Shown: piece after piece, positions 15,034 to 27,732 of the stretch
How positions within the stretch are numbered: position 1 is the first letter of the stretch
Layout: each line of letters opens with the position of its first letter
Source of the DNA: Blastobasis lacticolella
Taxonomy: Eukaryota; Arthropoda; Insecta; Lepidoptera; Blastobasidae
NCBI GenBank assembly: GCA_905147135.1
Contig: LR990043.1
Span: 22,755,584-22,819,583, forward strand
Direction of reading: 5' to 3'
DNA: 64,000 nt
Program-made: the position numbers and the translations under genes
The notes under the pieces: generated by a model
What the model saw: the letters and a program-made list of their open reading frames with translations, nothing else
Database searches by the model: none
What the model was told of the DNA's origin: nothing

Positions 15034-15195
15034 ACAAGTATTGTTAGTAAATAGATGTAAAAGACCTTCTCTGGAGCGCCTTCTGCCTGTTTGCTTCCTA
15101 TTGTTCTACCCATGTCCTTTTTGACGTGAAAGATATGTCCTGCTCAAGGATATAATGCCTTACGACGTAGACGTGACCCTCACTTTCTTCCGCAG

Positions 15196-15335
15196 GCGCG
15201 ATGCTGAAGCACGTGGCAGTGTCCCCGCACCGGCAGCGGGCGGACTCCGTCAGCCTGGCCTCGTCAGCCTCCTGCTGCAGCCTGGGCAGCCTCGAGCACC
15301 GCCACGACTCCGTCACCGACCTCAACGCCAGGACG
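15196..15335 (+). CDS. RA-domain protein, first visible coding exon (internal)
   Basis: The exon has a good acceptor (pyrimidine-rich CACTTTCTTCCGCAG, ending 15195) and a GT donor at 15336 (ACG|GTCAGT). It encodes about 46 residues in the frame of the ATG at 15201, including serine-rich SVSLASSASCCSLGS and ending HDSVTDLNART. It enters in phase 1 (two bases GC complete a codon) and leaves in phase 0, matching the next exon at 40088. Because it begins with an acceptor, the ATG is probably not the start of the protein, and earlier exons remain unfound. The Ser-rich segment looks like a disordered, phosphorylatable linker. No known family was recognised from this exon alone. Confidence 0.7.
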
Positions 15336-17320
15336 GTCAGTACTGACAACTCAAATATCTACACTAAGTATTTAATGCACATGGAGTTCTTTACGAAAGG
15401 GGTGAAAAAGGGTATACCGGGTCGGTGATACCTCTGGTATTGCAAACGTTCATGATATGATAGTCGATGTGTATTATGTTCTATCGCCTCCGCCTGTACA
15501 TTGTTGTCGAGTTTTCTTGTGAGCTGTTGTTATCACTGTGCGGTCTAATCTGAGGGTTAAGACCGTATTTTAATTGTGGCCGGCGCATACTGCTTGTAAG
15601 CATGTACTATGTTGGTCACCTTAATCTTACAAATAGATGGTAGTGGTACCCATCAATCCATCATGGTCACATTTGACCAACATTGACCACCATATCACCG
15701 CGATAAGTGATGTCGAAAAATGGAGCTGCCAGGAAACTTTTCAGTTTAGTCTTGAAGGTGTCCATATTATACGTAATAGTTTACTGTGAATTTCTTGCTA
15801 AGTCAGACTACATAAGAGAGACTCGTCCATCTTCATTTCGTTACTTCTAATTTGCAGGTTTCGCTTTCATGTTTACAATAGATATTATTTGTTATTATGT
15901 AGAATTTGTTGGATTCTTCATCAGGTGTGTTAATTTCGCGTGTATTGTTGAGTTTTAAGTATAATGCATTTTGCATAATAATAGCTAACGCAACTTTGTT
16001 TATAAGCATTGTGCTCCCATGTTATTTCGTTATGCGCACGATCGATTTTGCAAGGTCCGTGTGTATGTAATATTGTTAGAGATGATCAGATTATTGTTGC
16101 GCCAGCGGCAGCGGCGCGGGCGCCCGATGTGCCATTTGATTGTGTTATACAACGCGGCCGATCGATGTTCGCTCCTCACCTATCGTTCTAGGAAGTCTCA
16201 CTGAAATCCACACCGTTTTTTTCCCACGGACTCCGTTGCACCCTAATTATTTCGTTACGTCAACCAAGAAATTAAATAAGACGCTCAGCGGAGGCTCCAT
16301 TGTGCGTCTCGGTTTATTGTGATCGATTGTATCAGCGACAATGATAGTTGTTAAGGAAAATTGCTTTCTCATAAGTCCCGGCGGTCGTGCGTACGCGCAG
16401 TAAGAAACGCATTAGAGCCGAGTGGTCGATACGATCTCACTTTCATGCGCTTCACTTAATAGCCCAGTGTCTTCCATATCCCACAAAGTGACGATGATTA
16501 TGGAAACTAGATCGATACAACCAAGTACACGAATATTACCAATAGCACAGGAAGCATCAGTTAGTTTATATTCCGATAGCGATGCGTTATCGGCTCTAAT
16601 GTCAACATTTATTTAACAAACACGGGACTTCCTACCGTGGTCAATATGAAAATTTAGTGATTTACAAATAATAAGATTATATTTATTTTATGTTTTTCTG
16701 TCGATTAATTTAATACAGGAAGCGCTTATCGTTTGCTGCGTGTGTATAGGTACCGATAAATACATTATACGCATTGGGATATTATTTTAAGCCGTTATTA
16801 TTCTTGCCTGAAGGCGCAAGCCAACCAGTGTGGAACGCTTCGTGGATTCATAGATTAACTACCATTATAATAAAACAATCATGGAGTGCCAATCGCCCCT
16901 CAAGACTAACCCCGGCCGAACGGTCGCCCACCGTCCTACCAGCGTCATCAGCGACCAACTAATTATGTATCGCGACTATTCGCCACTGACATTTGATGGC
17001 CGACTCAGATACGCGATGATTTCTTGATTGTTCGCTGGCTGCTGCAAATGCTGCGCTTCGGCCGATAACGTACCATTGTGGCGCGTCTGCGCAATGGAAA
17101 GTCGCTACGTGGGAGAGTTTCAAAATCCAGACTTGGGGTCACCGGCGTTTCAAGTATAAGACTTCCCGTCGAGATGGTACGAAGTTAATTCATCTTGTAA
17201 CACCTAAAAATTGTTATGGTTTATTCGTAATAATTTTACTATATTTTGAGAGATAAGAACACTGCGTAAATATATGCACTGTTCCTGCTATTATGTGAGA
17301 ACTATATTGGTATGTTGTAA
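15336..17320. other. Intron of the RA-domain gene; nothing else seen
   Basis: This is the 5' part of the 24.7-kb intron between 15335 and 40088. I see no exon-like segment, RNA gene or complete repeat in it. Confidence 0.45.
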
Positions 17321-17329
17321 CCTAGGTAT

Positions 17330-17515
17330 ATTTGAGATTGACCGCATGCGACATAACTTCGTTCAGTAGTTTTTCCGCGGAAGCGAAACAAACATTCATC
17401 CACACATCCATAATTACAAACTTTGTAGGATAGGTAGGATAGGAATAAGGATTTGAATAGTGTCACACCTCGCCTTCGCACGGGTGCAAAAGAGGTAGGA
17501 TAGATACGCAGTCCT
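17330..17515. repeat. Dispersed repeat fragment (CGTTCAGTAGTTTTTCCGCG type)
   Basis: It contains TTCAGTAGTTTTTCCGCG, then AACAAACATTCATCCACACATCC, then a CCTTCGCACGGGTGCA segment. This order is familiar from an abundant lepidopteran repeat whose relatives appear here near 44.28-44.35 kb (CAGTAGTTTTTGAGATTATTC) and 54.26-54.45 kb. There is no ORF, and the ends are undefined. It lies in the long intron of the RA-domain gene. Confidence 0.45.
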
Positions 17516-19049
17516 TCCTCGAGGAATACCATTTCTATATTGGTAGAAAGTAAGGAAACTTATGAATGTAGGGGACGTAAACATACTTTTATTTACAAAC
17601 AGATCACAGGTACCAATTCTGTCATAACCGCATTTCTTTTAAATAGCGCACTTCATTTTATTGCGCAACAATTAGAAACTAAACGCCTTGCCAACGACAT
17701 TCCCGGATTTACTGCCACCATCGTCATACCGGCGCAGTTTCTCCAATTTCATTTCTAGTATACGAAACCATTGTAAAACGTTGTAATTGAGTCGTAGTAA
17801 AGCTGATACGGTTGATGTCTCGCTCGCATAGTTTACGAGATTGCCCCGAGGCGACTCGCCAGATGGTAAACACTTTGTGTGATGGGCGGACTCGCACCTA
17901 ACCGACTCGTTGCGATATCCAAGCCCCAGGCTTGCGAGCCGCAACAGTTGCGACCTCATAATCTGTGTTAAACACAAAAGTCCGAGCATTGTGTGCTCCC
18001 GTGTGCTTCACACTATTAATACAGATGACTAATTTATGTACCATTTGAATGTTTATATTTTTCATATGTTCGCATATTGAGTCTTAGTCATCATCTTTTT
18101 GTAGGTATGTTGTTGAGTTATTAATATGTTTCATATTAATAGGCCACATTTCTTACATTGCATTGGTAAGTCTAGAGTTTGTATTAAATATTTAAATCGG
18201 TTTAATTATTTGATCGGCCAAGCGTCTGCACCGTCGCGCGTCGTCGGGGCTTCGTCGCGTGCTGCGCGCGCATCGAGGCTGCAGCTCCTCGCCTTGACCC
18301 GCCGCCAGGTGGAGCTGCGAGAACAATGCTCGCCCCCGTTCCGGTGAACTTTCTCATGTCGCCCGTTAATTAAAAACAGCGATACGGTACCCGCCCCGCT
18401 TGACTCTAATGGCTTATGAATTGGCCAGGGTCACCCGGGACAAGCGGTTTGTGATCGCTGCTAAATTCGAGATTTATGAGCGCAGTCGGCAACGTTTGAA
18501 TGTGATTAATGGAGTAGATAATTAGTATCTACTTGTCTTTGAGGAGTGACGCAAAGTAGTCAAAGCTTACTAATGCTGCACATATAACGACGCAGATAAC
18601 AAACGATCGTTCACAGTTTGTTTGTCCTGAAACAGCATCACTTAGCTGCAGACAAATTAATTAAAACAAACTAAACATTTCGCTCTAGCAGCCATGTGTG
18701 TATAGGTCTTATGCTACTGTAATAAGGTTCACATTGTAATGTAAGAACAGTATACCGCGCGGCAGTTCCCACGGCGCCGCCACATGCGCGGGCGCAGCGC
18801 ACTGCAAGTGGCGCGCAATGTATGTGAACCGCCTCGATCGACGCGGGCAATTTTTTCGATGACTCGGAAAAAGGTGCTTAGCGTGACTCGGTAACAGGAG
18901 CCCGTTAGGTTTGTAGAAGTGTCAGCGTTGGCACTTCGTATGCTGTGTTGTTTGGTAGGTAAGATTATCAGTCGCTTACGAGGCATTGTTTCGCTCTGGA
19001 CGTGACTTATCGAATCTAAAAATAAATACAAAGGCACTATTTGCGCAAC
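17516..19049. other. Intron DNA; GC-rich patches, no supported exon
   Basis: A GC-rich patch at 18228-18345 contains CTGCAG followed by 24 bases (18291-18314 approx.) and a GTGGAG donor-like site. If spliced, it would add eight codons in frame between the exons at 15335 and 40088, but the evidence is too weak to call an exon. A second GC-rich patch at 18755-18845 lies upstream of the gag-like ORF and could hold its promoter. No TATA box is evident. Confidence 0.35.
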
Positions 19050-19868
19050 ATGTCTATAGGAAAGTTGACGGTTTTCGGTAACACTGACTCCTGGACGGCG
19101 TACACTGAGAGACTACAGCAGTACTTCGTAGTCAACGATGTGAAGCCCGAACTCAGAGTGCCAACCTTGATAGCATGTGTTGACAACGCCATCTACGAAC
19201 TGATGATGGAAGTCTGCAGCCCAAGAAGACCACTCCAAGTCGCATACAAGGAGCTCATCTATCTGGTGAAGAAGCGGTTGGAACCTTCGCCTTTGATCCT
19301 AAAAATGAGATATCAGTTTAGACTGAGAAAGCAACAACCTGATGAACCGGTGGAAAAATTTGTAGACTCTTTGAAAGAATTAGCGAAGACGTGCGACTTT
19401 AAGAGTAATTACGACGAGAGCCTCCGAGACCAATTCTTGTTCGGGTTGAGAAGCGAAGTCACGAGGCAAATGTTGTTTTGCGAAGAGGAGTTGACATTTA
19501 CCCTAGCAGTTGTTAAGGCGGAGGCGCTGCAATCGGCGCTAGACGCTTCGATCAGGGAGCGGATCATACCGGTCCCAAAGATAGTACCAATCAACAGGAC
19601 CAAGCATAACAAGCAGACTTTTGTACCTATTAACAGAACCAATCACCGAGATACACCAAGAACCAAGTGCCTGTGCTGCTATGATCCGCCTAAAAAGCTG
19701 CCTTCTACCCCTAGAAAAGAGAAAATCAGTGACAAAGTGGAGAAAGAGCCAGCAAAGAGAAACAAACGGGACAGACGAAGGACACAAAGATTTGGTGTGG
19801 ACTATGCAGTGACATATCATTTTAAAGATTATAAGAATCATTTGTTAGATGCCTTAGTTATAGAGTAG
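19050..19868 (+). CDS. Retrotransposon Gag-derived ORF, isolated
   Basis: An uninterrupted 272-residue ORF. I chose the ATG at 19050 (reading MSIGKLTVFGN) because the upstream in-frame codon is only TTG. The N-terminal ~170 residues have the layout of Gag capsid-region proteins of insect Ty3/gypsy-type elements: an MSIGKLTVF start, a WTAYTERLQQYF segment, then LRKQQPDEPVEKFVDSLKEL and DQFLFGLRSEVTRQML. The C-terminal third is basic and ends without a complete CCHC zinc knuckle; only KCLCC is left near residue 208. No protease, reverse transcriptase or integrase follows, and no LTR pair was found. A poly(A) signal lies about 30 bases after the stop. It sits in sense orientation inside the long intron of the RA-domain gene. 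It could be a co-opted gag gene or a decayed insertion that still happens to be open. Confidence 0.7.
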   Translation: MSIGKLTVFGNTDSWTAYTERLQQYFVVNDVKPELRVPTLIACVDNAIYELMMEVCSPRRPLQVAYKELIYLVKKRLEPSPLILKMRYQFRLRKQQPDEPVEKFVDSLKELAKTCDFKSNYDESLRDQFLFGLRSEVTRQMLFCEEELTFTLAVVKAEALQSALDASIRERIIPVPKIVPINRTKHNKQTFVPINRTNHRDTPRTKCLCCYDPPKKLPSTPRKEKISDKVEKEPAKRNKRDRRRTQRFGVDYAVTYHFKDYKNHLLDALVIE

Positions 19869-19898
19869 AATGGTGTAACTTTTCGATGACAAGTGTGA

Positions 19899-19904
19899 AA
19901 TAAA
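19899..19904 (+). promoter_or_regulatory. Poly(A) signal AATAAA of the gag-derived ORF
   Basis: A canonical AATAAA lies 31 bases after the stop codon at 19866-19868, followed by T-rich sequence. The position fits a very short 3' UTR and suggests the ORF is a self-contained transcription unit. AATAAA also occurs often by chance in AT-rich DNA. Confidence 0.45.
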
Positions 19905-20036
19905 TCTTTTATTATACTAAAACGACAGATATTAAGTTAATTCTCGATCCTATATGATAGTATGCCTAGACGCCGTAACAAAATAACAATGACATAACAT
20001 ACAATAACAAACACTAGCTGCCATAGGTCACGGCTT

Positions 20037-20108
20037 GGCCACGTAGGTGGCCGGAAGCCGGGATGTCACTTCCGCTGATTATCAGGGGGCTTTCTCGCGC
20101 ATGCGCGC
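20037..20108. promoter_or_regulatory. Ets- and NRF-1-like motif cluster
   Basis: Within about 70 bases there is GGCCGGAAGCCGG (Ets-like core GGAA), GTCACTTCCGC (Ets-like core on the other strand) and the palindrome CGCGCATGCGCG (NRF-1-like). Such clusters mark TATA-less housekeeping-type promoters in animals. No transcript start or downstream exon is evident, so the promoter role is an inference. The cluster lies 130 bases downstream of the gag-like transcription unit. Confidence 0.3.
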
Positions 20109-22598
20109 CGCAGTGAAACTATAGTATTATCCTCCACTATAGACTCGCATGCACGCATAGTCGCAAAGCAGCGCGTGTGAAATATCTAAGCTCCATTTTG
20201 TTCATTGTTATTGTTTCTTTTGTGATCTATTCTTAGAGCGCTAATCTGGTGGTTTGCAATGACTGTCTGGTATATTAAGTTTTGGTACAATTACTCGTAT
20301 ATCTATGAAAATGGCTTGTCGCAGTGCCCTCAAATAGCGTGTTTGTCTGGAAGAGGCAAAACTGTTATGTCGAGCTTAGGGCACTCAATCTTCTCTCTTG
20401 CTCCTGAGAGATGCCATAACAATAGTACAGAGCATGCAGAATAAGCAATGTATGCTTATCAAATCAATATGCAACGCAATAAGCTCCAGTGGCGAGTGGC
20501 GTCCTGCCACCGTTCGGTTGCGCAACAGCTCATCGCACAATGCGCGTGCTTTCTACTGATCTTCCGATTCGCGGTAAATTGTAGCAATTTACTCATCTCC
20601 CATGCAAGCGCGGGGATCGTCCGGTAATTGTGGAGATGATTTCTCCACTGTGTAAATAGTTGTAGCCAGTTTAATTTCGCTTTATCTGATTTTTTTATCA
20701 ATTTCCCTTTCTATTACTGAGTACTGGGAATTATTCACTCGTCTCCATTATTGCGACTTTGACATGAAATCAACTAGTTAAACATTTTTTTACTGTTTGG
20801 CTTTATCTAAAAAAACTTTTCCTTTTTTACTATAAAGGACTCGTAGGACTAAAGGGATTTAGGTAGGTATTAGACCATAGCCATTGAAGCGACGATGCGA
20901 CCGAAGATAAAGCACGCCTGTCTAGAATACTTGTAACATCATTGTCTAGAAACTCTGGCCTTCAAGGAGTCCAGGTTTTACTGCTCGGGGAAAACAGGAG
21001 CAGGCAAAGCGTTGTCTAATATCCAACACCGCAAAGTGGTGAAATGTCTGCCTTTTGTATTTTGGTTGCCTTTATTGGCTATGGAGACGTACGATCAGAC
21101 GGTCCACCCGACAGACAAAACGCCATGCCTTCCCGCCTAGAAATGTTTAACTAATTTTCATCTCCATCTTGCGGCACGGCATCACTGATGCGAAATCGAA
21201 GTGATGTTACTCCGAGAGCCATTACCAGCAATCAATTACCAGAGACACGTTTCTATCGGACGGCATTGCTCCACGCGGAGGCGGCGGCCGCATCCGCCTC
21301 CCGCGATTAATTCTGCACACGTCAGCGGCCGCGGTGTCGTGCACCTTGCAACGTAATCACATATGACTCAAGATTTTCACGGAGTTTAGGGCTTACTGAT
21401 GTGTACTGATGAGCGATTTGGTAAGCAAAATCGTCATCGTGTGCTTTACTATTGATTAAGGTTTGAGACGGAATTCGGCCAGATTTTATGAAAAAATTTT
21501 CGTACCTATGAAATTATTTTATGGGTATCGCTGCAATATCAGAATTTATTGTGGTTGATTTAAAATAGCATTATTGTACTTTTCCACAAATATAAAGTGG
21601 TAAACAACTTTGCCCGAAAATCTAGGTGAATGCCGCGCTCATCCTAAGTAATGTTCATACACTATGCCAATACTTTGATGAAGTCTTGCCCTAAATTCCG
21701 AAGTAATCCAATTATCATTCATTTAGATATCACTACCGCACGTTATCGTAACTGTGCAAATGGCTATGATCTAAGGGCCTTACTCATCCCATAATCTCGC
21801 GGTGCACACGCGCCCTGCATGACGTCACCGCGAGTATTGCTCACGCCTTGGCGGTTCCTCCTTGAATAATTACTTTTTATCGACGCCTTGCATAATAACA
21901 GAATTCTGTGTCGTGGTTTCGTTTACCTGCTTTGTGTGCTGAGAATTCAAATCAACTGTCTGGTTAAATTATTTTGAAGAGATTACACGTTACGGTTTTC
22001 CCTAGACTGGAGAATACATATAGCTTGCAATTTCCAGAATCATGTCAAGGGTCGGTAATAAATGAATTGTAAGACTTGTGAGTACTGATATTCTGGATAT
22101 TATATCTGTACTAGATAATTTGGTTACCATCAGGCCGTACTAATTTAATGATAAAAAAAAAATTGAGATGAATCTGTGCGACGTATTTAGTCATCTCTAC
22201 AAATGAAGAACGACAGCAACCGACAAGCCCTTTATCTTAGACATTGAACTGTTGTCGCGAGTTCACGTTTAACAATAAAGCTCGGCATTGCACCACCGGC
22301 CACTATAAATACCCACAGACGCAGATACGGTGCGTGATAAGGCTTGTCTCGGTTTCGAAACAGTCAAGTGCAGTTATTGCTGGCTACTGGGTGCCGAGGC
22401 TTGTTTCCCCATTGCTAAGCTTGTTTTGAATTCCGGTAGCTTACGCTGGTTTGCAAATTGATTTGTTGCCGCTAGATGATGGACGTGGAGATTTTGAGTT
22501 GTTTGAGTTTGTACAACATGTTTATTATACGGATTGGGTCTTTCACTTTTATAAAATTTTAATTTTAATCTAATCTAAATTATCATTAAATAATCACT
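20109..22598. other. Intron DNA; no supported feature
   Basis: Overlapping short ORFs on both strands and GC-rich spots (about 21270-21350) without coherent splice sites. Nothing is supported as a gene or complete repeat. Confidence 0.45.
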
Positions 22599-22858
22599 GG
22601 CCGTGTGGTGTCCGGTAGAGTAGAATAGCACCAACCCCTTACACTCGTGGGTGTCGTACAAGGCGACTAATGTTTTCGAGGCAAAAGATCAAGAGTCTCC
22701 ATAGTTTGGAAAATGGGCAGCAGCATTTTCCATTGTTATATTTGAACACTGCGATCTCCAACCCGCCTGCCAAGCGTGGAGATTATGGCGATAACCTTCC
22801 CTTTCGTGGGAGAGGCCCTAAGTCCTGCAGTGGACTGTTACGAGCTGTGACGATGAAA
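22599..22858 (-). repeat. Dispersed ~255-bp repeat, family R1, copy 1
   Basis: It runs from GGCCGTGTGGTGTCCGGTAG to CAGTGGACTGTTACGAGCTGTGA. In reverse orientation the same order of blocks is found at 56045-56298 and 57880-58122: an ACAGTCCACT...AGGAC block, GCCATAATCTCCACGCTT, GGAGATCGCAG, a GCTGCCCATTTTCC block and a TGTACGACACCCACGAGTGT block. It has no long ORF. It could be a SINE body or the 3' tail of a LINE; the CCACTGCAGGAC motif is common in lepidopteran RTE-type debris. The strand shown is relative to the other two copies. Confidence 0.75.
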
Positions 22859-25800
22859 TAATCATTAAGGATTTTGGTTCAGTGTAGAAGTTTACCACAC
22901 TGAATGATTGAGTCAATGCTAGCTAACAAAACTGCCGTCTATAAGAGCCTCCTTTTTGGTAGTCGGATAAAGCAAGGCACAAGGATACAATCTGATTCGC
23001 TAATAGCCCCAATAATCTGCTCCTTCTACTAGACCTGTAAGTCGCAAGCTATTATCTTATTAGCCTGTTATTAGTGCCAATTACCGCGGCAGTCCGTGCC
23101 GGTTGCGCCCGCGCCGATAACCCCGCACGCGGCCTCCGGGCGGGCGCTTTGTACTTGCCCTAGTGTACCAGAGCGTGCGTCTACGCATGCCCTTATCATC
23201 CTCTCGAGTCTCGCATTGTTTGGGCTGCGTACCTAACTGGGTTTGAAATTACACAAATATTTGCAACCGTTCCAATCGGTTATCGGAAATGCAACAACAA
23301 TCATTGCATTGTACAATGTATGATGCAAAATTTTATGACCTATTTCGTGAATAGTTTACTGCATTCGAATGTTGGTTATATGGGATTGCGTACTCGTGTA
23401 AAGTGTGGATTGCGACAGGTGTTTGGTTGATTGATGTTTTTTTTCGATGCGAATATGTTCCTAGCTAGGTAAAGTACTGTTGTAGGTATACAAACATAGA
23501 GTGGAATGGTAATTCGTTGCATCCTCGTTTAAATGCTGACTACACTATTTAGCGAAGTATTTCCGACGCAACCGCTGACTTTGGCAATGTCGCAAATGTC
23601 GCTCCCGCGGACTGCGCACTGCAATTATGAACACTATGATTATGATGATGACATTTTGTAATCTAAACTTTCCGTTTGTTATGACTGTTGAGCACAGCGT
23701 CTGTTGTGTGAAAGAAAACTAAGTAACTTCCTTGCGCTCGAAAACATAACATCGAAAGTAACTTGTGTTTGTTATTGCAACGTTTGCGGTGTGAGTCTCT
23801 TGCTATTGTTCTGTTAATAAGTAGCAATGGATATTCTTATATCAGGTCCATAGTCTTCGGTCCGATAATTTCTTTTAGGTTTATTCATCTGTCACCTTTA
23901 GCTACTAAAACAGTGGACTTCACGAAATTTACAAAAAATTAGAATATAATATACATATATTATCGTTAATTCTTTTTTGTGACCCAATTTTTTTGGGGCT
24001 GCATGGAGTATGGACCCATAATGTCCAATTAAAATCGCATTGTGCTTCTCAAGGGCACAAAGCGTCCCATGGCGGCGCCGGAAGCCCAGGGCCCTGCGCC
24101 TGCGCACGCAATTGCCCCCAATGAGAGCTTCCGGAAGCCCATTGTGCGACCTCCGGATACGCACTTGTTGCGCACGCGCGTCCCCAACCAAACTATACAT
24201 TATCCCTGTCACGCTTTACCAGATTTTACACCATTACAACGAACTTATGCGTATTTAATGCTCCCCCTTATTGTCATTGTTGTGTGTGGCTTTTTGGTGT
24301 TTGCTTTGGGAAATCGCCGACAATAGATGCTTACGAAGTGATGGATAACAGTCGCGACCCTGGTCTAGTTCTACTGCGCTTAAATATGATAAATTGATTG
24401 TTTAAATGGTTATCGTTAATTGTGTGGTTTGACTGTGTGACTCGCCGTCGAGTGAGCGAATGTCCTTTACAAACAATGGCTTTAATATGATTGAGATTGA
24501 TAACTGATTTTGTTGAATTTGGCCAAGGATCGAAATGTATTTTTGTTACCATTTAAGAACCCCTGTGGAATATAGTATATTTTATAGTAGAGATCGTGAT
24601 GCGACCCGCCCCGGCATCGCATAGTTTAGTATTGGTGAAAACCTACTGCATACTTCGGAATATTTAGATGAATAAACTGGTAGATGTGATTGGCGACATT
24701 GATATGTACCATTGATAGATATCTTTGAAGTGTCAATAACTTTTATAAATCTGCGCACGCGTCTGACCTTTCGTTCTGGGAAGGCAACGTAGCGCGCCGC
24801 TTGCTCAACTCGCCACCGCGCATGCACCGGCTTAGGACACTACGACATGCATAGGAATTTCTGCAATTCCTATTTTGGCGCATGGCGAAACCACCAGGTG
24901 ACCGCTGACTCGATTTGATTAGCCACGTGCACATTTTGCTCTAGATCGACTGAGTGATGGAGCAAAATTTTAATCTAGATTCTGGACCGGTAACGTGACC
25001 AACGCGATCGCCGTTGATTCGGCTTTAGATTTACTTAATAGAAAGATTAAATTCAATTTAGTAATTCTAATTTCATTTCTATTCAATAAACCGTTATGGT
25101 ACGGTGCACCTGCAGACGTTTCAATCGAAATCATTGAGATTATTGGAGCGAAATTTCATTTAGCGTCACCACAGCCTACAACGATTAAAACCTTTCACTT
25201 AAAAGTATAAGTATACCTAACATAGGTAATTGAATATCTATATCACTTCCCAAAGGATAATAGAACAAGGTCGTGTCTAGTGATGGAGTCAAATAAGGCG
25301 ATCCAAGGCAGTGCTGGCGGGTCGCTGGCGCCGCGTATACATGGGCGATTAGAGCTGGATTTCACGTAATTGTATAGTGTCTGTGATATTGCACTTGATA
25401 ATTATAGATTAATTGGTGTGAAGTGCAGCGGGGATTAACATATTTAAATCACTGGATGCTGCATTACTGTTTTGTACTATTTATACAGGTTGTTTGAATG
25501 GCGGTATTTCAGATTAATTCGCTCATCGGCATGATGAATAATAAATTCTGTCAATCTCTCATACTGCTCCGTAGCAGTAATGATCCGCAATAAGAATTTG
25601 TCGTCGCCATCGGCCGAAGACCGTTCAAATTCAATGCTGCGCTTAAAAAGCTTTTTGGCGAGGCAGGTCGTATAAGTCCCCCAGAAAACACCAAAACGAT
25701 CAGTCTTGTACATAATATAGGCGACAAAAGCGCGACCTTGCTTCTGTCCGCGACCGTATCCGCCTCAATACGAACAGCACGAATATATTAGATTGTAGGT

Positions 25801-27732
25801 ACTACTAAATGTAGTTACCTATTGACGTAGGACGTAAATAACCGGACACGAGATCAGAGCATACTACTTGTCTTACTATTTGCGTAAATGCAAGCTAAAC
25901 AGGTTCTGCTATCGAATTCATCTTCCTTGTGGATTCTTCGTGACTCTATCGGCAACTTAACTACGTACGGGCAGTTTCAATTTTATTATGTGGGAAGGCT
26001 GGATCGGTATCATAGATTTTATTTTTTAATTTAGTCGCATAGTTCCACTTAATTGCTCTCGATGCAATCAATGGCAGTCGTGAGTTGTTGGTAGTCGAGA
26101 TTATTCTTATCGGCGGTGCCTATTTGCTTCACGTTCGTGGATTAGGCAGTTATTAATACAATTTCCTAGATGCTATTGGTACCTACGTTTTTATTACTGC
26201 TATAAAACGCATCGTTAGAGGAAACTTAATAGTTTTTCCTAACATTAACTGTTAATTCGTTTGTTTTGATTACGGTTACTACTTGAATGTAAAAACCTAT
26301 CTGATCTTGAAGCTATAATTAACACGTTCGTCTTAATCTTTTTACATTTTCTTAGCCAAGTGTTAGATGTGCGCGAATTGTTCTCAAATTGTGCAAATGT
26401 ATGGGCGTGACATCATTACTACGGATTTGGCCATTGCCCTAATGTGTCTTTATAAGGAAACGCTAAGTGAGTGACTCATGGCTCTTACGTCTTTAAGATT
26501 CGCGGTACTGATTGTCTCTTACGCTGTTTACTATAGTGAGAGGACTTTGCACCGGTCACTGCTAGTGGTCATTCAATGTCTTGGTGGTGACTAACGACGT
26601 TGTAGTGGAAGGTAGGTCAAATGGAGGACTTTGACATAAAACAAAAAATCATGAATGTTCAATATGTTAAGGCGATATGAGTTCATTCAAGAGGTATCAT
26701 ATGTGTATTAGAGGTCTCTTTAGAGGTAGGTATTGGTGATACCACTGATGGTGCTGATGTCCATAGGCGGCGGTGGCCACTTTCCACTGTTTGTCTGTCA
26801 TTTAACATAAAATGTACGGAAAAATCTAAGTAATGTCTAATGTGAAATACACTAATATTATTTAGCGTTTAAAAGTAAATATTTTAATCGATTTGTTCTC
26901 GACGATGGCGTTACCGACGCGACAAGCGTTACAGATTAATTTTGTGTATTGTATGGAACGCGTGGAACGCCGTAAACGTGTTCGATCACAATCCGATTCA
27001 CATGGCGCCGAAACTGGTATATTTATTTTTATTCACTTAAATAACTGTGAGAAATTGAAGCCGCTTCCACGGCGATTAATATTTGCTCCGAAACGAGGCT
27101 TATTAAGGTTAATTGTTAGTTAAAAATGCGATAATTAGGTAAAATCGATCGCAGCAATGTCGCACTTCCTCCGTGCGGGGTGCTGCCGGCGGATTACTGG
27201 TTCGTCTCGTTGCTGTATTGGGATCTTAGTACAGGTTTTTGTAGAAAATTAGCGGTTCTCCGCTTCTTATGGCGTACTTTATCTTTTTTAACTGACGTAT
27301 CGGGTTAATGCTAAGCCGATGTTGACGGACAGTGTTGGTTCCCAATTTCACTTTCACCGTTACACCGTGACTCTCGTAGATATTTTATTAGGGGTATCTG
27401 AACGCAACAAGGTAAAAGTAAATGCTTAATTCCGCAATCCTGAATCGATTTGCCGCAACCTATTCTCGGAATCGATTTTGTCGTGCATACAAATTAATGT
27501 AAAGGTGCCTAAACTCTTGCGCTGGCGCAGTTCTGAGAATTATCGAGACACCGGATGGTGAGGAAGGTTGAGTGGTACCTAATGTCCAAATTGTTCACAT
27601 TTCTTTGCGATTTCCAGAGGAACTTTACCAATATGACCTCCCGGACGTGACATCTAGTACACGTACCGAAGTGACTGAGCCATTGCCATGGAACAAGGGC
27701 TTTAATGTAGTAACTAAGCAAAGCCATAGTTG
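22859..27732. other. Intron DNA; no supported feature
   Basis: GC-rich spots at 23085-23160 and 24060-24180. The 94-codon ORF at 24042-24326 (+) ends in a hydrophobic stretch that looks like a membrane segment, but nothing else supports it. At 26761-26800 a CATAGGCGGCGGTGGCCACTTT segment resembles one arm of the MITE at 50070-50326 and is probably a fragment of that family. Confidence 0.4.

Noticed and set aside
18291..18314. 24-nt micro-exon (acceptor CTGCAG, donor GTGGAG) in phase with the RA gene
   Set aside because: Both sites are weak in context and the eight residues match nothing; phase agreement alone is a one-in-three event.
24042..24326. 94-codon ORF with a C-terminal hydrophobic stretch (small membrane protein?)
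   Set aside because: Overlaps an equally long ORF in another frame and one on the other strand, so the openness comes from base composition. No poly(A) signal or conserved motif.
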